This document shows, one piece after another, positions 34,705-43,915 of a stretch of 64,000 nucleotides of DNA. The position numbers were made by a program, and so were the translations under genes. How positions within the stretch are numbered: position 1 is the stretch's first letter; each line of letters begins with the position of its first letter. Below the pieces are notes generated by a model. It was not told where the DNA came from. It worked only from the letters and a program-made list of their open reading frames with translations, and made no database searches. Source of the DNA: JAVVUJ01 sp964461765 (GTDB lineage Bacteria > Bacillota > Clostridia > Peptostreptococcales > Anaerovoracaceae). The stretch spans positions 1 to 64,000 of the forward strand of contig CAYWVS010000003.1 of assembly GCA_964461765.1 (NCBI GenBank), given 5' to 3'.

Positions 34705-34793
34705 ATTCCTTTCTAACGGTGTAAATTTTAAGTGGAGTTGTCGATGCTTTTAGACCTATCTCGTTTTTTACTAATTTCCTTGGCATACAAACA

Positions 34794-34822
34794 TTGACAA
34801 CCCATAAAAGGCATGATATAAG
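34794..34822 (+). promoter_or_regulatory. Sigma-A promoter of the solute-binding protein/two-component genes
   Basis: TTGACA (34794-34799) and TATAAG (34817-34822) with 17-bp spacing. Transcription would start near 34830 and give a leader of about 165 nt containing the TATGGAC repeats. Confidence 0.65.
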
Positions 34823-34847
34823 GATACTACAAGAGTACCCTTTAACA

Positions 34848-34920
34848 TATGGACTAAAGTCACATTTCCATGTATGAAAGTCATATCTATATGGACTATG
34901 TTCACAATAGTATGGACAAA
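34848..34920. repeat. Array of about 21-bp-spaced TATGGAC repeats, probable regulator binding sites
   Basis: TATGGAC occurs at 34848, 34890 and 34911 (spacings 42 and 21), with a degenerate TATGAAA at 34873 filling the gap; each is followed by a GTCA- or GTTCA-like half. Same-face spacing of two helical turns suits an AraC-type regulator such as the one encoded at 37895. The array lies just downstream of the promoter and between the divergent SLH and binding-protein genes. Confidence 0.5.
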
Positions 34921-34993
34921 AGTAAGATTTCATTGATTTGCCCCTTGGGGGCAATTAGAATTAAATAAATAGCTTACGAAAGGGGGAATTTAC

Positions 34994-36625
34994 ATGAAAA
35001 GAATCATGCTCTCAAGTGCGGCGTTTTTGTGTATCCTTACCTTAATATTTACCATACTTATTTTTAAACCCTCTGAAGCTGACAGTCGGGAAACGCTGAT
35101 TATCACCATGCCGGATAATGGGTTGATTCGCAATATAGAAACCAATTATTATAAGCTCTGGCTAGAGGAACAAACAGGATTACGACTTGTTTTTAATCTT
35201 GTGCCCTTATCTTATAGTGAAGATTATCTGGAAAAAGTCTTTTTTTCAAATGCTGTGAAAACAGATATTTTGTTTTTGGCTGATGGTAAGGGGGGGCAAC
35301 TATTAACGAGCAAGCAGCTGGAAAAATTAGGGCAAAGGGATACCATACTTTCCCTGAATTCCTATATCGACAGTTCGGTGCACTTGAAAAAAATTATACA
35401 AAACTTTGATGAATACGATCTAAAGAGTACCATGACAATGCCCGATGGCAATATTTATTACATACCTAACCTGAATATCTCTCGAAGTGCAAAAAATGGG
35501 CAAATCATGTGGCTCAACCTGGACTGGCTAAAGGCAGTAAACATGAGTATCCCCACAACTACCGAAGAGCTTTATTCCGTCCTCTCGGCTTTTAGGGATT
35601 TGGATGGGAACGGTAATGGGATTGCGGATGAAATCCCCCTTGCGGGAAGCAATGACACATGGAGCAAAAAAAGCTATAATTTTATCATTAATGCCTTTAT
35701 CTATAATAGTTCCGAAAATGCAAGGCTTTATGTTAAGGACGGTATTGTGGGTTTTGCACCGACTACGGAGGAGTGGCGGGAAGCTATGCTTTACTTGAAC
35801 AAGCTGTATAGGGAAGGACTTTTAAGCGAGCTTCAATTTACCATGAATTCCTCCCAGCTTTCCGGATTGGCAAACGATCCCCATGACTTTTTGGGTGCTT
35901 TTACTTCACAAGGCATCACAGACGTGCTTTTGGGTAATTCTCAGGAGGTTTTAAGCAAATACGTTCACGTAACTCCCCTAATGGGACCCAAGGGTGTTCG
36001 TTATGCCACTGTGCGCACCTTATTACCTCTTCCTGGTGGTGTAATCCTATCCTCTTGCCAAAATCCCCAAAAGGCTTTTGAGCTTTTGGATTTAATGCTT
36101 AGCGAGGAAGCGTTTTTAATCGCTCGGTATGGGGAAAAGGGGGTGGATTGGGAGCCGGCAAAGGGAACGGACATGGATATATACGGAAATCGAGCCACTT
36201 TGCGGATTACGAATCCCCTAAGAGATAAGATGCAAAACAAAAATTTGGCAGGTGCGGGACCGTATTTTGCATACCCTGAATACGCCGATGGTGTTACATG
36301 GCTTGGTTATGATGCAGAATACTTTAATGGGCGGGCATATTTGGCTTACGAAAAATATAGCCCTGAGGAACACTTTGACATGGCATTGATGGGTATTGGT
36401 TTTGAGCAAGATTATCAAATACAAAAAATCATGGAATACACAGATCAATGGATAGAAGCCTTTATACAAGGTGAAAAGGATCCGGGGAAGGATACGGTTT
36501 GGCAGGAATATTTGGAGGGCTATCAGAGCTTAGATATCGATATCCTTATGGAAGCAGCTCAAAAGTCATTTAACCTGCAAGCAAAGAAGTCAAAAAAAGG
36601 AAAATCCACTTTTTCATTAAACTAA
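34994..36625 (+). CDS. Extracytoplasmic solute-binding protein, family 1 (LplA-type)
   Basis: A 543-residue binding protein of the large type associated with oligosaccharide ABC uptake in Firmicutes. One N-terminal hydrophobic segment (about 5-25) anchors it; no lipobox Cys is present, so it is held by an uncleaved helix or released. A DLDGNGNGIADEIPL calcium-binding-like loop near residue 205, typical of this family, is present. No permease or ATPase gene accompanies it. The neighbours are a second binding protein, a response regulator and a histidine kinase, so it may serve as a sensing partner for the kinase rather than for transport. Confidence 0.8.
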   Translation: MKRIMLSSAAFLCILTLIFTILIFKPSEADSRETLIITMPDNGLIRNIETNYYKLWLEEQTGLRLVFNLVPLSYSEDYLEKVFFSNAVKTDILFLADGKGGQLLTSKQLEKLGQRDTILSLNSYIDSSVHLKKIIQNFDEYDLKSTMTMPDGNIYYIPNLNISRSAKNGQIMWLNLDWLKAVNMSIPTTTEELYSVLSAFRDLDGNGNGIADEIPLAGSNDTWSKKSYNFIINAFIYNSSENARLYVKDGIVGFAPTTEEWREAMLYLNKLYREGLLSELQFTMNSSQLSGLANDPHDFLGAFTSQGITDVLLGNSQEVLSKYVHVTPLMGPKGVRYATVRTLLPLPGGVILSSCQNPQKAFELLDLMLSEEAFLIARYGEKGVDWEPAKGTDMDIYGNRATLRITNPLRDKMQNKNLAGAGPYFAYPEYADGVTWLGYDAEYFNGRAYLAYEKYSPEEHFDMALMGIGFEQDYQIQKIMEYTDQWIEAFIQGEKDPGKDTVWQEYLEGYQSLDIDILMEAAQKSFNLQAKKSKKGKSTFSLN

Positions 36626-36653
36626 TTAACAAATTATACTAGGAGGGGATCAA

Positions 36654-37826
36654 TTGAAAAAAGCTAAAGCTGTTATAATGGTTATGTTTTTCTGTTCCTT
36701 GTTGTTTCTTTTCGGTTGCACACAACAGCAGAATAACGAGAGCACGTATATGGATGAGTGGCTGAGAACTGCTAACCTGGAAGGGAAGGAAACCCCGGAG
36801 GAGCTTTATGAAAAAGCAAAAAAAGAAGGGATTTTAACCATATATTCGGTTTCCACCCGCATATTTGACGTGGTAAAGTCCTTTGAGAAGCAGTACCCCG
36901 GACTTTCGGTAAAGGTGTACGATTTACGCGCAGATGAGTTGGTGCAAAAGGTACGGCAAATCGGAGAAGGCGCTTTTGATTGTGACATTGTATTTTGCAC
37001 CAATGTGGATGGATCTCTAACTCGTGAGCTGATTCCTAATAAGCAGGTGTTTAAATATACCCCCTACGATATAGCCGATAAAATGTTGCCCGAGTGTAAC
37101 AATGAATATTTGTCCGTGATGGGGGAGATTATTGTCATAGGTTATAACAGTGCGTTACACGATGAATGCCCTGTTAAAAACTGGTGGGAATTAACGGAAA
37201 AGCAGTGGTACGGGAAAGTATATGCACCTAATCCTGCCAAAAGCGTAACCACTCTTGGGACAATCTCCATGATGTTTCAAAATGAAGATATGATGGAACA
37301 GTCATATTATGATCGCTATGGTGTAGCCTTTGAGCCACAAAACGGCGAGGGAGCTGCTGAGACCTATGTTCGCAGGTTGTTGGAAAATGGGCTTAATATT
37401 GTGAATTCTAGCGATGAAACTGCGGAGGCAATCGGTGCACCGGGTACCATAGAGGACAATTTAGGAATTATCGTTTCCAGCAAGGTTCGGCAACGAGATA
37501 TCGGATACACCTTTATGAACTGCTATGATGCCACACCTGTAGCAGGTTTTGCCAATCCGGGTAATATTATGCTTGCAGGGGGTGCCAAAAATATAAATTC
37601 GGCAAAATTGTTTATTCGCTGGATTTTAGGTGAAAGGGATGGGCAGGGTGAAGGCTACAAACCATTTTTGCAAAATGGTGCCTGGTCCACGAGAATTGAT
37701 GTGCAAAGCGCGTCACCTTATTCTTTGGATGAGATGAATTTAATCTATACTGACGGTGATTACGTTTTTGAAAACCGTGAGTGGATCATTGGCTTTTGGG
37801 AAAAGGTGCTTTCGGAAAGAGACTAA
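36654..37826 (+). CDS. Extracytoplasmic solute-binding lipoprotein (iron/polyamine/phosphonate-type fold)
   Basis: A 390-residue lipoprotein with lipobox FLFGC (Cys22). The mature protein resembles the class of binding proteins that includes Fe(III)- and 2-aminoethylphosphonate-binding proteins: EELYEKAKKEGILTIYSVSTR near the start, the FDCDIVFCTNVDGSL hinge, and NPAKSVTTLGTISMMF in the C-lobe. It starts at TTG 36654 with AGGAGGGG upstream. Like its neighbour it has no cognate permease nearby. Ligand unknown. Confidence 0.78.
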   Translation: MKKAKAVIMVMFFCSLLFLFGCTQQQNNESTYMDEWLRTANLEGKETPEELYEKAKKEGILTIYSVSTRIFDVVKSFEKQYPGLSVKVYDLRADELVQKVRQIGEGAFDCDIVFCTNVDGSLTRELIPNKQVFKYTPYDIADKMLPECNNEYLSVMGEIIVIGYNSALHDECPVKNWWELTEKQWYGKVYAPNPAKSVTTLGTISMMFQNEDMMEQSYYDRYGVAFEPQNGEGAAETYVRRLLENGLNIVNSSDETAEAIGAPGTIEDNLGIIVSSKVRQRDIGYTFMNCYDATPVAGFANPGNIMLAGGAKNINSAKLFIRWILGERDGQGEGYKPFLQNGAWSTRIDVQSASPYSLDEMNLIYTDGDYVFENREWIIGFWEKVLSERD

Positions 37827-37894
37827 TCGGAATCTTATGAAAACGCTTGGAAACGAGACTGGTATAAACTTTATGATGTGGGGAGTGAGCAGAT

Positions 37895-38635
37895 TTGTAT
37901 GGTGTTTACATAGTGGATGATGAGGGCTTGATGATCAAATGTGTGATGCAAACAATCTCTTGGGGGGAAAACGGTTTTGAGGTAGTGGGAAGTAGCACCA
38001 GCCCTGTGCAGGCTATAGAAGAAATCAAACAAAAACAACCTCATTTGGTATTTTGTGATTTGAAGATGCCAAGTATGGATGGAATTTCCATGATAAAAGC
38101 ATGTAGGGAAGCCCACATTGACACGGAATTTATCATGCTCAGTGCTTTTGGAGAATTTGAAGCCAGTCGTAGTTTTTTTGTGCTGGGGGGCTTTGATTAT
38201 TTACTAAAGCCTTTACAGTCCCAGGAGGCGGAGCTTGTTTTGGAGAGACTTGCTCGAAAGCTTGCGGATAAATATGATTTACACCCATCTACCGACTTTG
38301 CCCCGACGGGAACGATGGCATTTGATGAGCTTATAAAATATATTTCATTTAATTTTCAAAAAAAGCATAGCTTACAAGCTCTTTCTCGACGGTTTAATCT
38401 TTCGGAAAAATATATTTGCAATCTTTTTTCCAAGCATTATCAATCCACACTTACTATGTTTTTAACCAACCTCCGTATGAGGGAAGCCGCTGGAATGATT
38501 ATCAGTACCGGTAAACCCCTAAAGGAAATAGCCATTTGCTGTGGATACTCTGATTACTTTTACTTTTGTAGAATTTTTAAAAACTATTTTGGTGAGTCTC
38601 CAACGGAATATCGGCAAAGGAGTATGGGGAGATGA
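37895..38635 (+). CDS. AraC-type response regulator (YesN-like)
   Basis: A 246-residue two-component regulator. The receiver domain (1-120) has the acidic pair D8/D9, phospho-acceptor D55 in the LVFCDLKMP motif and the lysine of YLLKPLQ. A short linker leads to a C-terminal AraC-type domain (about 145-246) with two helix-turn-helix units, the second ending FKNYFGESPTEYRQ. It overlaps the kinase gene by 4 bp. Likely DNA target: the tandem TATGGAC repeats upstream of 34994. It begins at TTG 37895. Confidence 0.9.
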   Translation: MYGVYIVDDEGLMIKCVMQTISWGENGFEVVGSSTSPVQAIEEIKQKQPHLVFCDLKMPSMDGISMIKACREAHIDTEFIMLSAFGEFEASRSFFVLGGFDYLLKPLQSQEAELVLERLARKLADKYDLHPSTDFAPTGTMAFDELIKYISFNFQKKHSLQALSRRFNLSEKYICNLFSKHYQSTLTMFLTNLRMREAAGMIISTGKPLKEIAICCGYSDYFYFCRIFKNYFGESPTEYRQRSMGR

Positions 38636-40314
38636 AGCGTAGCCTAAAAAATGAATTTATATTACTTTTTATTGTCTTGTTTATTATAATACTATCTGTT
38701 TGGGTGGTATTTTTTGCCTTCATGTTCCATTATATCTACGAAGGCACAGAACGTCAAATGACTGCTACGGCAGGGCAGATTGTAAATGATTTGGGAAAGG
38801 AGTTTGCCAATTTGGAGCGAGTATGCTACACCTTGTCTACGCAGGCTGAAACGGCTTCCTTTGTATTAACGGGAGATATAAAAGAACGGCTGGCTCTTGC
38901 GGGGAACATTGATAAGATGCTTCAAAGTGGCAATTACTCATCTGACCTAGCGGCTCACGTTATCGTTATCAGCAACAAGGGGTGGTATTATCGCTTTTCG
39001 GGGAAACTTTCCAACACTTCTGCAGGACGATTATCTATTCTTGCAGATAGCATGAGTTTGCCAACTAACATTGCTTTGGAGCTTGAAAATACACGGTATA
39101 TCGGGTATGCTACAGGAATTTATGATGAAAGCGGAGTAAAGTCCGGCACGTTGATGATGTTTACCGAAGAGGCAGGGCTTTTGGATAAACTATATATGTA
39201 TTCTCCGGATAATTCCCTCTTTATCGGCATTGTAGTGGAGGGAGAAGTGATTAGCGGCAACTTAAAAAACTATTCGGACTTCAGGGGTGAAACAGGCAGA
39301 AGCCTTGTAAGGAAACCTATTGGCATTACGCCTTTTGAAATCATTGTTGCAGCAGATAAGTCCCAGTTAACTGCATCCACCTACTACTTTTCCATAGCGG
39401 CCCTGATTACAGTTTTGTTTTTTGGGTTAGTGTTAATCCTCTTTGCTCGTATACAAAATAAGAGGTTGTTTGAGCCCATGATTAAGATCATGCACAGTGC
39501 TGAAACGGTGGATGTGAGCGGAGGAAATTATATGCTTCCCTTGTCGGGTAGCCGGGAATTTGATAAGCTAATCGAAAAAATCAATGCCATGCTTAATCGA
39601 ATTGACAAGCAAAATGATGAAATCATTACATCGGGTCTCAAGCTCAAAAATGCAGAAATTGCCAAACAGAAAGCAGTTATTTTTTCCCTAAAGAAACAGA
39701 TCAATGCTCATTTTACCATTAATACATTGAGTACTATTAAGATTCTCCTTGAAGAGGAAGATTACACACGAGCGTCAGAGGCCCTTTCGGGACTTTCTGC
39801 CCTAATCCGTTATGCCTATGCAAAAGATGAATTGGTAAGTGTATGGGAAGAAATGAATACTTTAGAGAAATATGTTGAGATAATGAACGTGCGATACAAT
39901 AGTAAAATTAAAATGAATTTTGATGTAGATGATCGACTCATGGATGTACTTATGCCTCGAATGCTACTTCAGCCCATTGTGGAGAATTCTATTATACATG
40001 GTTTTCGTAATATGACGGTGGGCTGTGTTGTTGAGGTTACAGCGTTATTGAAGGATAAAAAAATGTACATTACCCTTGGGGACAATGGAGAAGGAATGGA
40101 TAAACCCCTTATGGATGAGTTGATGGAGAAAATGAATTCTTCTAAGGAATTGCCCGATGGTATTGAAAATATCGCCCTGATAAATATCAAAAATCGTCTA
40201 TGGTCGCAATACGGATCCAACTTCACCCTGAGGGTGAAGAATGGAGATATGTATGGGATGGACGTAGTGATTGAAATGCCCATTGTTCCATTTGACATTT
40301 ACCCGGAAATGTAA
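38632..40314 (+). CDS. YesM-type sensor histidine kinase
   Basis: A 560-residue membrane kinase: helix 1 about 10-32, an extracytoplasmic sensor about 35-245, helix 2 about 250-273, a HAMP-like linker, then the His_kinase/HATPase unit. The phospho-acceptor motif reads KKQINAHFTINTL where the family usually has QINPHFLYNTL; the His is retained. The N box (LLQPIVENSIIHGF) and G box (GDNGEGMD) are intact. It is coupled to the AraC-type regulator and downstream of two solute-binding proteins, which may present ligand to the sensor domain. Confidence 0.9.
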   Translation: MKRSLKNEFILLFIVLFIIILSVWVVFFAFMFHYIYEGTERQMTATAGQIVNDLGKEFANLERVCYTLSTQAETASFVLTGDIKERLALAGNIDKMLQSGNYSSDLAAHVIVISNKGWYYRFSGKLSNTSAGRLSILADSMSLPTNIALELENTRYIGYATGIYDESGVKSGTLMMFTEEAGLLDKLYMYSPDNSLFIGIVVEGEVISGNLKNYSDFRGETGRSLVRKPIGITPFEIIVAADKSQLTASTYYFSIAALITVLFFGLVLILFARIQNKRLFEPMIKIMHSAETVDVSGGNYMLPLSGSREFDKLIEKINAMLNRIDKQNDEIITSGLKLKNAEIAKQKAVIFSLKKQINAHFTINTLSTIKILLEEEDYTRASEALSGLSALIRYAYAKDELVSVWEEMNTLEKYVEIMNVRYNSKIKMNFDVDDRLMDVLMPRMLLQPIVENSIIHGFRNMTVGCVVEVTALLKDKKMYITLGDNGEGMDKPLMDELMEKMNSSKELPDGIENIALINIKNRLWSQYGSNFTLRVKNGDMYGMDVVIEMPIVPFDIYPEM

Positions 40315-40357
40315 TAAGATTCATTTATGTGATTTGATATTTAAAAGGACAGGTTAA

Positions 40358-40792
40358 ATGGATTTATTTGTTTCAGCAATAAAATCAGGATTTATAAAAG
40401 CGGTAAAAACAGGTGTAATGTTATTAAAAATTGTATTGCCAGTGTACGCTATTGTAGTATTCCTTCGATTTTCTCCACTGATGCCATGGCTTCAGAAGGT
40501 CTGCGCTCCCGCCATGGGCATTTTTAATTTACCCTCAGAGGGAGTGGTTCCCATCATCACCGGTGTATTTACAGATGAATATGGAGTTGCCACAGCCTTA
40601 GGGAATTTTGACTTTACTACGGCACAAATTACCACCATCGCCATGATTGGGCTAGTGTTTCATTCCGTACCCGTGGAAGCGGCCATCGCCCAAAAAATCG
40701 GCTTATCTCCCTGGAAGTTTACAATATTTCGTTTAGTTTTTGCCATTATTACAGGAGTTTTGATAGGTTGGATTGGAGGAATGATCTTATGA
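40358..40792 (+). CDS. Gate-domain (nucleoside recognition) membrane protein, first of pair
   Basis: A 144-residue integral membrane protein of the Gate family, with four hydrophobic segments and the FSPLMPWLQKV...GVVPIITGVFTDEYGVATALG region typical of the YjiG/SpmB group. It overlaps the next gene by 4 bp and the pair probably forms one complex. Members are linked with nucleoside or peptide transport and, as SpmA/SpmB, with spore core dehydration. It lies 43 bp after the kinase gene with its own AAAGGA site; whether the kinase controls it is not shown. Confidence 0.78.
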   Translation: MDLFVSAIKSGFIKAVKTGVMLLKIVLPVYAIVVFLRFSPLMPWLQKVCAPAMGIFNLPSEGVVPIITGVFTDEYGVATALGNFDFTTAQITTIAMIGLVFHSVPVEAAIAQKIGLSPWKFTIFRLVFAIITGVLIGWIGGMIL

Positions 40793-41250
40793 GTGCTTCC
40801 TTTGATATAATCGCCATGGAAATCCTTCATGGTTGGCTTTCTACCATAATTAATTTAGCTAAAATTTTAATTCCTCTGATGATCATTATAGAGCTTTTAA
40901 CGGTGTATCATGTAATGGAAAAGTTGGCTGACAAGCTACAATTTTTGGCGAAAGCCATGGGAATGGAAAAGAAGTGCATCTTTCCTCTTTTGGTGGGAAT
41001 TACCATGGGAGTTACTTATGGAGCGGGGACTCTTATTGAAATGAATAAAGAAACCCCCGTTTCCAACAGAGATTATGCATTGATTGGAATCTTTCTCTTC
41101 CTGTGTCATAGCATCATTGAAGCTACCTTGCTATTCTGGGTGGTTGGGGCAAACATCCTGATTATTTCGGTATTCAGATTGCTTTTTGCCTTTGTAGTAA
41201 CCATGATCGCAGCTCGGTTGCCCTTTTTTAGGAATCAGTCTACTGAATGA
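40789..41250 (+). CDS. Gate-domain (nucleoside recognition) membrane protein, second of pair
   Basis: A 153-residue partner of the preceding protein, with four to five hydrophobic segments and the GVTYGAGTLIEMNKE motif that aligns with the Gate domain's conserved Gly-rich turn. ATG 40789 overlaps the previous stop (ATGA) and follows GGAGG by 8 nt; a TTG at 40768 in frame would include that site. Function as for its partner; a YjiG/YjiH-like transporter is the likeliest reading. Confidence 0.78.
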   Translation: MSASFDIIAMEILHGWLSTIINLAKILIPLMIIIELLTVYHVMEKLADKLQFLAKAMGMEKKCIFPLLVGITMGVTYGAGTLIEMNKETPVSNRDYALIGIFLFLCHSIIEATLLFWVVGANILIISVFRLLFAFVVTMIAARLPFFRNQSTE

Positions 41251-41277
41251 GCTTTTTATAGTAAATAAGTTGACCTT

Positions 41278-41940
41278 TTAAATTCCAAACCAATGAGTGA
41301 CTTCTTCAAGAGGCTCTCTCTTACTAATCAATTGATTTGCAGGAAAATCCGGATCGGGATACCCCAGGGACATGCTAATAATGATATTTTCTTCCTGGGG
41401 GATATTCGTGTACTTTCTCAAAATATGGTGATAAGATACCCCTTGCTCCACAATACAAGTTCCCAGCCCATATTCCATGGCAGTTAAGCAAATTGTCTGT
41501 ATGAGAGAACCGATGGCCATAAGGGACCAAGTGCCTTCATAAATACTTTTATCAACGGTAAAGAACAGCGCCACCGGAGCATCAAAATATCGATATCCTC
41601 TCGTGGTCCATTCCTTTCTTTTTTCCCTATCTTCTCTTTCTATTTTTAGAAGCTTAAATAAATCAATGGCTAACTCTACACGTCGTTTTTTAAAAACTTC
41701 GGGGAGATGGGGTTCTTCTATGGTAGGTCGCACACCTGATAAAAATAATTCAACGTTATCTGTTTTAATTTTTTGAAGAACTTCTCCACCGACCACATAA
41801 ATGTTCCAGGGCTGAATGTTAGTAGCAGAAGGACTTCTAAGGGAAGTTTCAATTATTTTAGCGATCACATCCTTGGAAACCGGTTGCTCCAAGTATGCTC
41901 TAATGCTCTTGCGAGTTTCAATAGCAGTCAAAATATCCAT
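41278..41940 (-). CDS. Nitroreductase-family flavoprotein
   Basis: A 220-residue FMN enzyme of the nitroreductase family. The ETRKSIRAY start, the SPSATNIQPWNIYVV FMN-binding segment and the C-terminal GTCIVEQGVSY and ISMSLGYPDPDFPANQ segments are diagnostic. Such enzymes reduce nitro compounds, quinones, flavins or enamides with NAD(P)H. It is transcribed away from the sigma-54 regulator gene, with its own promoter and a structured leader, and converges with the Gate pair. Substrate unknown. Confidence 0.9.
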   Translation of the reverse strand: MDILTAIETRKSIRAYLEQPVSKDVIAKIIETSLRSPSATNIQPWNIYVVGGEVLQKIKTDNVELFLSGVRPTIEEPHLPEVFKKRRVELAIDLFKLLKIEREDREKRKEWTTRGYRYFDAPVALFFTVDKSIYEGTWSLMAIGSLIQTICLTAMEYGLGTCIVEQGVSYHHILRKYTNIPQEENIIISMSLGYPDPDFPANQLISKREPLEEVTHWFGI

Positions 41941-41990
41941 ATGTTTTTTCTCCTTTTATTTTAAAACTATTTAATATGTCTTATTCTCCG

Positions 41991-42024
41991 GCGGCGCCTA
42001 ATAGTCACCAATTTCTTTCGCCGC
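41991..42024 (-). promoter_or_regulatory. G+C-rich hairpin in the nitroreductase leader
   Basis: GCGGCG (41991-41996) and CGCCGC (42019-42024) can pair in the predicted 115-nt leader of the nitroreductase mRNA, in otherwise A+T-rich DNA. It may be a riboregulator or operator; it does not match a riboswitch class I recognise. Confidence 0.4.
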
Positions 42025-42062
42025 TATACGGGGGTTATAATAGTACAATAAATTTGTTTTTT

Positions 42063-42092
42063 AACATACCACGACTGAAATAGGAGTGTCAA
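42063..42092 (-). promoter_or_regulatory. Minus-strand promoter of the nitroreductase gene
   Basis: Read on the minus strand: TTGACA (42092-42087), 18 bp, TATGTT (42068-42063). The predicted start is near 42056. Confidence 0.5.
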
Positions 42093-42400
42093 GGATAATT
42101 TTATTTTATAATACTTGGTCAAAAACCTAATATTTTTAAATATTCGTAACTCAACATACAATATATTAGTAAATTAACACAGTATATTGTGATGGGTTTT
42201 ATTAATATTTATTGATTTCAGTATTTTATAATAATGTTAATTAAATTATTATAGTATATCATTTTCAATAATATATTAAAATCTCGATAGTTTTTTAAAT
42301 ATATAGTTACTGGTCACACCTTGCCAAGGAGTGAAAAGAAAAAGATATTGTTAAATTGACATAATATAAAAGGGTTTGATAAATAAACAACAAAAACATC

Positions 42401-42430
42401 TTGACAAAATCTTCTTAACCATGGTATTGT
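42401..42430 (+). promoter_or_regulatory. Probable promoter of the second sigma-54 activator gene
   Basis: TTGACA (42401-42406) and TATTGT (42425-42430) with 18-bp spacing, 44 nt upstream of the start codon. The -10 is only a partial match. Confidence 0.45.
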
Positions 42431-42473
42431 CAAAAAAATTAATGTTGTCAAATAAAAATGGAGGAATTTGATT

Positions 42474-43832
42474 TTGATTAAAAGCAGACTCGATTATGAT
42501 ATGTTTCTTAAGCTCATTGACAGTCTCCATGATGAAGTAAATATTTGGGATGGTAACTATAAATTGTTATATATCAATAATGCCTGTGAGAGACATTATG
42601 GGCTAAATAAAGAAGATATGATAGGAAAGGATTATTTTGATTTTGTAGATGCGGATTATTGGCATCCTCCGCTTCTTCCCTATGTTTATCAGCAAAAAAT
42701 ACCCATAAAGATGACTCAAAAAACCCATATCGGAAGCACTATAACCAGTATTGCCATACCGTTTTTTGATGAAGAGGAAAACATAAAATATATTATTTCC
42801 AGTGTAAGAGACGATATCAACGATATTTATTTTTTAACGGTGGATGAGACAGAAAGAAAAAAATATGAGGAGCGCCACGATTGTTCTGCCTCCACCATAT
42901 TATATAAAAGCGATAAAATGAAAGAGGTTATGGACTTAACCTATAAGTTAGCCGATGTGGATTCGCCGGTGGTAATTTCGGGAGAATCCGGTGTGGGAAA
43001 AACTCTATTAGCCAGAGTCATGCATAATAGCAGCAAAAGAAAGGATAAGCCTTTTATCAGTGTAAATTGCGGTGCTATCCCAAAGGAGCTTATGGAGTCA
43101 GAACTGTTTGGATATGAGGAAGGATCCTTTACCGGAGCCAAAAGACAAGGAAACAAGGGTCTTTTTGAAACCGCAAACGGAGGTACTCTTCTTTTAGACG
43201 ATATTTCAGAATTACCATACCTATTGCAATCCAAACTGTTGCAGGTGGTTCAGGAAAAAGAGTTTTTACCCATCGGTAGCAGAAAAATGAAAAAGGTAGA
43301 TGTGAAAATCATTGCTGCCACCAATAAGGATTTAAAGAAGTTAGTTCAAGCGGGTAGCTTTAGGGAGGACTTGTATTATCGGTTAAGCGTTTTTGAAATT
43401 AATATTCCACCTTTGCGGGATCGGAAAGAGGATATAGAGATATTGGCCTTTTATTTTCTAAATCGCTTTAATGAAACCTACAAAAAAAATCATCAATTGT
43501 CAAAAGAAGCTATCAATGTATTAAAAAATTATTTTTGGAGAGGAAATACCAGAGAGTTATCCCATTTAATAGAAAGACTTGTAGTTACGGTAAATGGCTT
43601 CATCATAAAGCCCTATCATCTGCCTAATAGCTTATTTGAAATACGAAATAATGTAACCTTTTCAAATCAAGATTGCTTAGATGATATGATTGATAAATTC
43701 AAAAAAAGCATCATTGTTGAAACTTATAATAAGTATAAAAGTTCTAGAAAGGTTGCGGATCAATTGAAAATCAGCCAATCTAGAGCCACAAGATTGATTA
43801 AAGAATATGTAGAAAAAGATATAAACTTATAA
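42474..43832 (+). CDS. Sigma-54-dependent enhancer-binding activator with PAS sensor (GRE cluster)
   Basis: A 452-residue activator. The N-terminal PAS domain (about 10-115, with the YINNACERHYGLNKEDMIGKD pattern) is the probable ligand sensor. The AAA+ domain has Walker A GESGVGKT (about 170-177), the sigma-54 loop GSFTGA (about 217-222), and the arginine-finger region; a Fis-type helix-turn-helix closes the protein (RKVADQLKISQSRATRLIKEY). TTG 42474 lies 9 nt after GGAGG; TTG 42468 is an alternative only 3 nt away. The gene is followed by a terminator and then a sigma-54 promoter driving the glycyl-radical enzyme operon, which it very probably activates. Confidence 0.9.
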   Translation: MIKSRLDYDMFLKLIDSLHDEVNIWDGNYKLLYINNACERHYGLNKEDMIGKDYFDFVDADYWHPPLLPYVYQQKIPIKMTQKTHIGSTITSIAIPFFDEEENIKYIISSVRDDINDIYFLTVDETERKKYEERHDCSASTILYKSDKMKEVMDLTYKLADVDSPVVISGESGVGKTLLARVMHNSSKRKDKPFISVNCGAIPKELMESELFGYEEGSFTGAKRQGNKGLFETANGGTLLLDDISELPYLLQSKLLQVVQEKEFLPIGSRKMKKVDVKIIAATNKDLKKLVQAGSFREDLYYRLSVFEINIPPLRDRKEDIEILAFYFLNRFNETYKKNHQLSKEAINVLKNYFWRGNTRELSHLIERLVVTVNGFIIKPYHLPNSLFEIRNNVTFSNQDCLDDMIDKFKKSIIVETYNKYKSSRKVADQLKISQSRATRLIKEYVEKDINL

Positions 43833-43915
43833 ATAAGATTCTGTTAGTATATTGATAAATTTCATCTAAGATGATAGGTTAAAATAGTAAAAAAACTCAG
43901 CGTGAGTCATTACGG

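Larger units (their letters stand above)
41941..42473. other. Divergent control region between nitroreductase and sigma-54 regulator genes
   Basis: This 533-bp A+T-rich stretch contains a minus-strand promoter with a hairpin leader, and a plus-strand promoter for the regulator. The middle (about 42100-42400) shows no ORF with a ribosome site and no clear repeat. Confidence 0.55.

Noticed and set aside
34848..34920. Short CRISPR-like array
   Set aside because: Repeats are only seven bases with 14-35 bp between them, no cas genes are near, and spacing matches helical periodicity of regulator sites.
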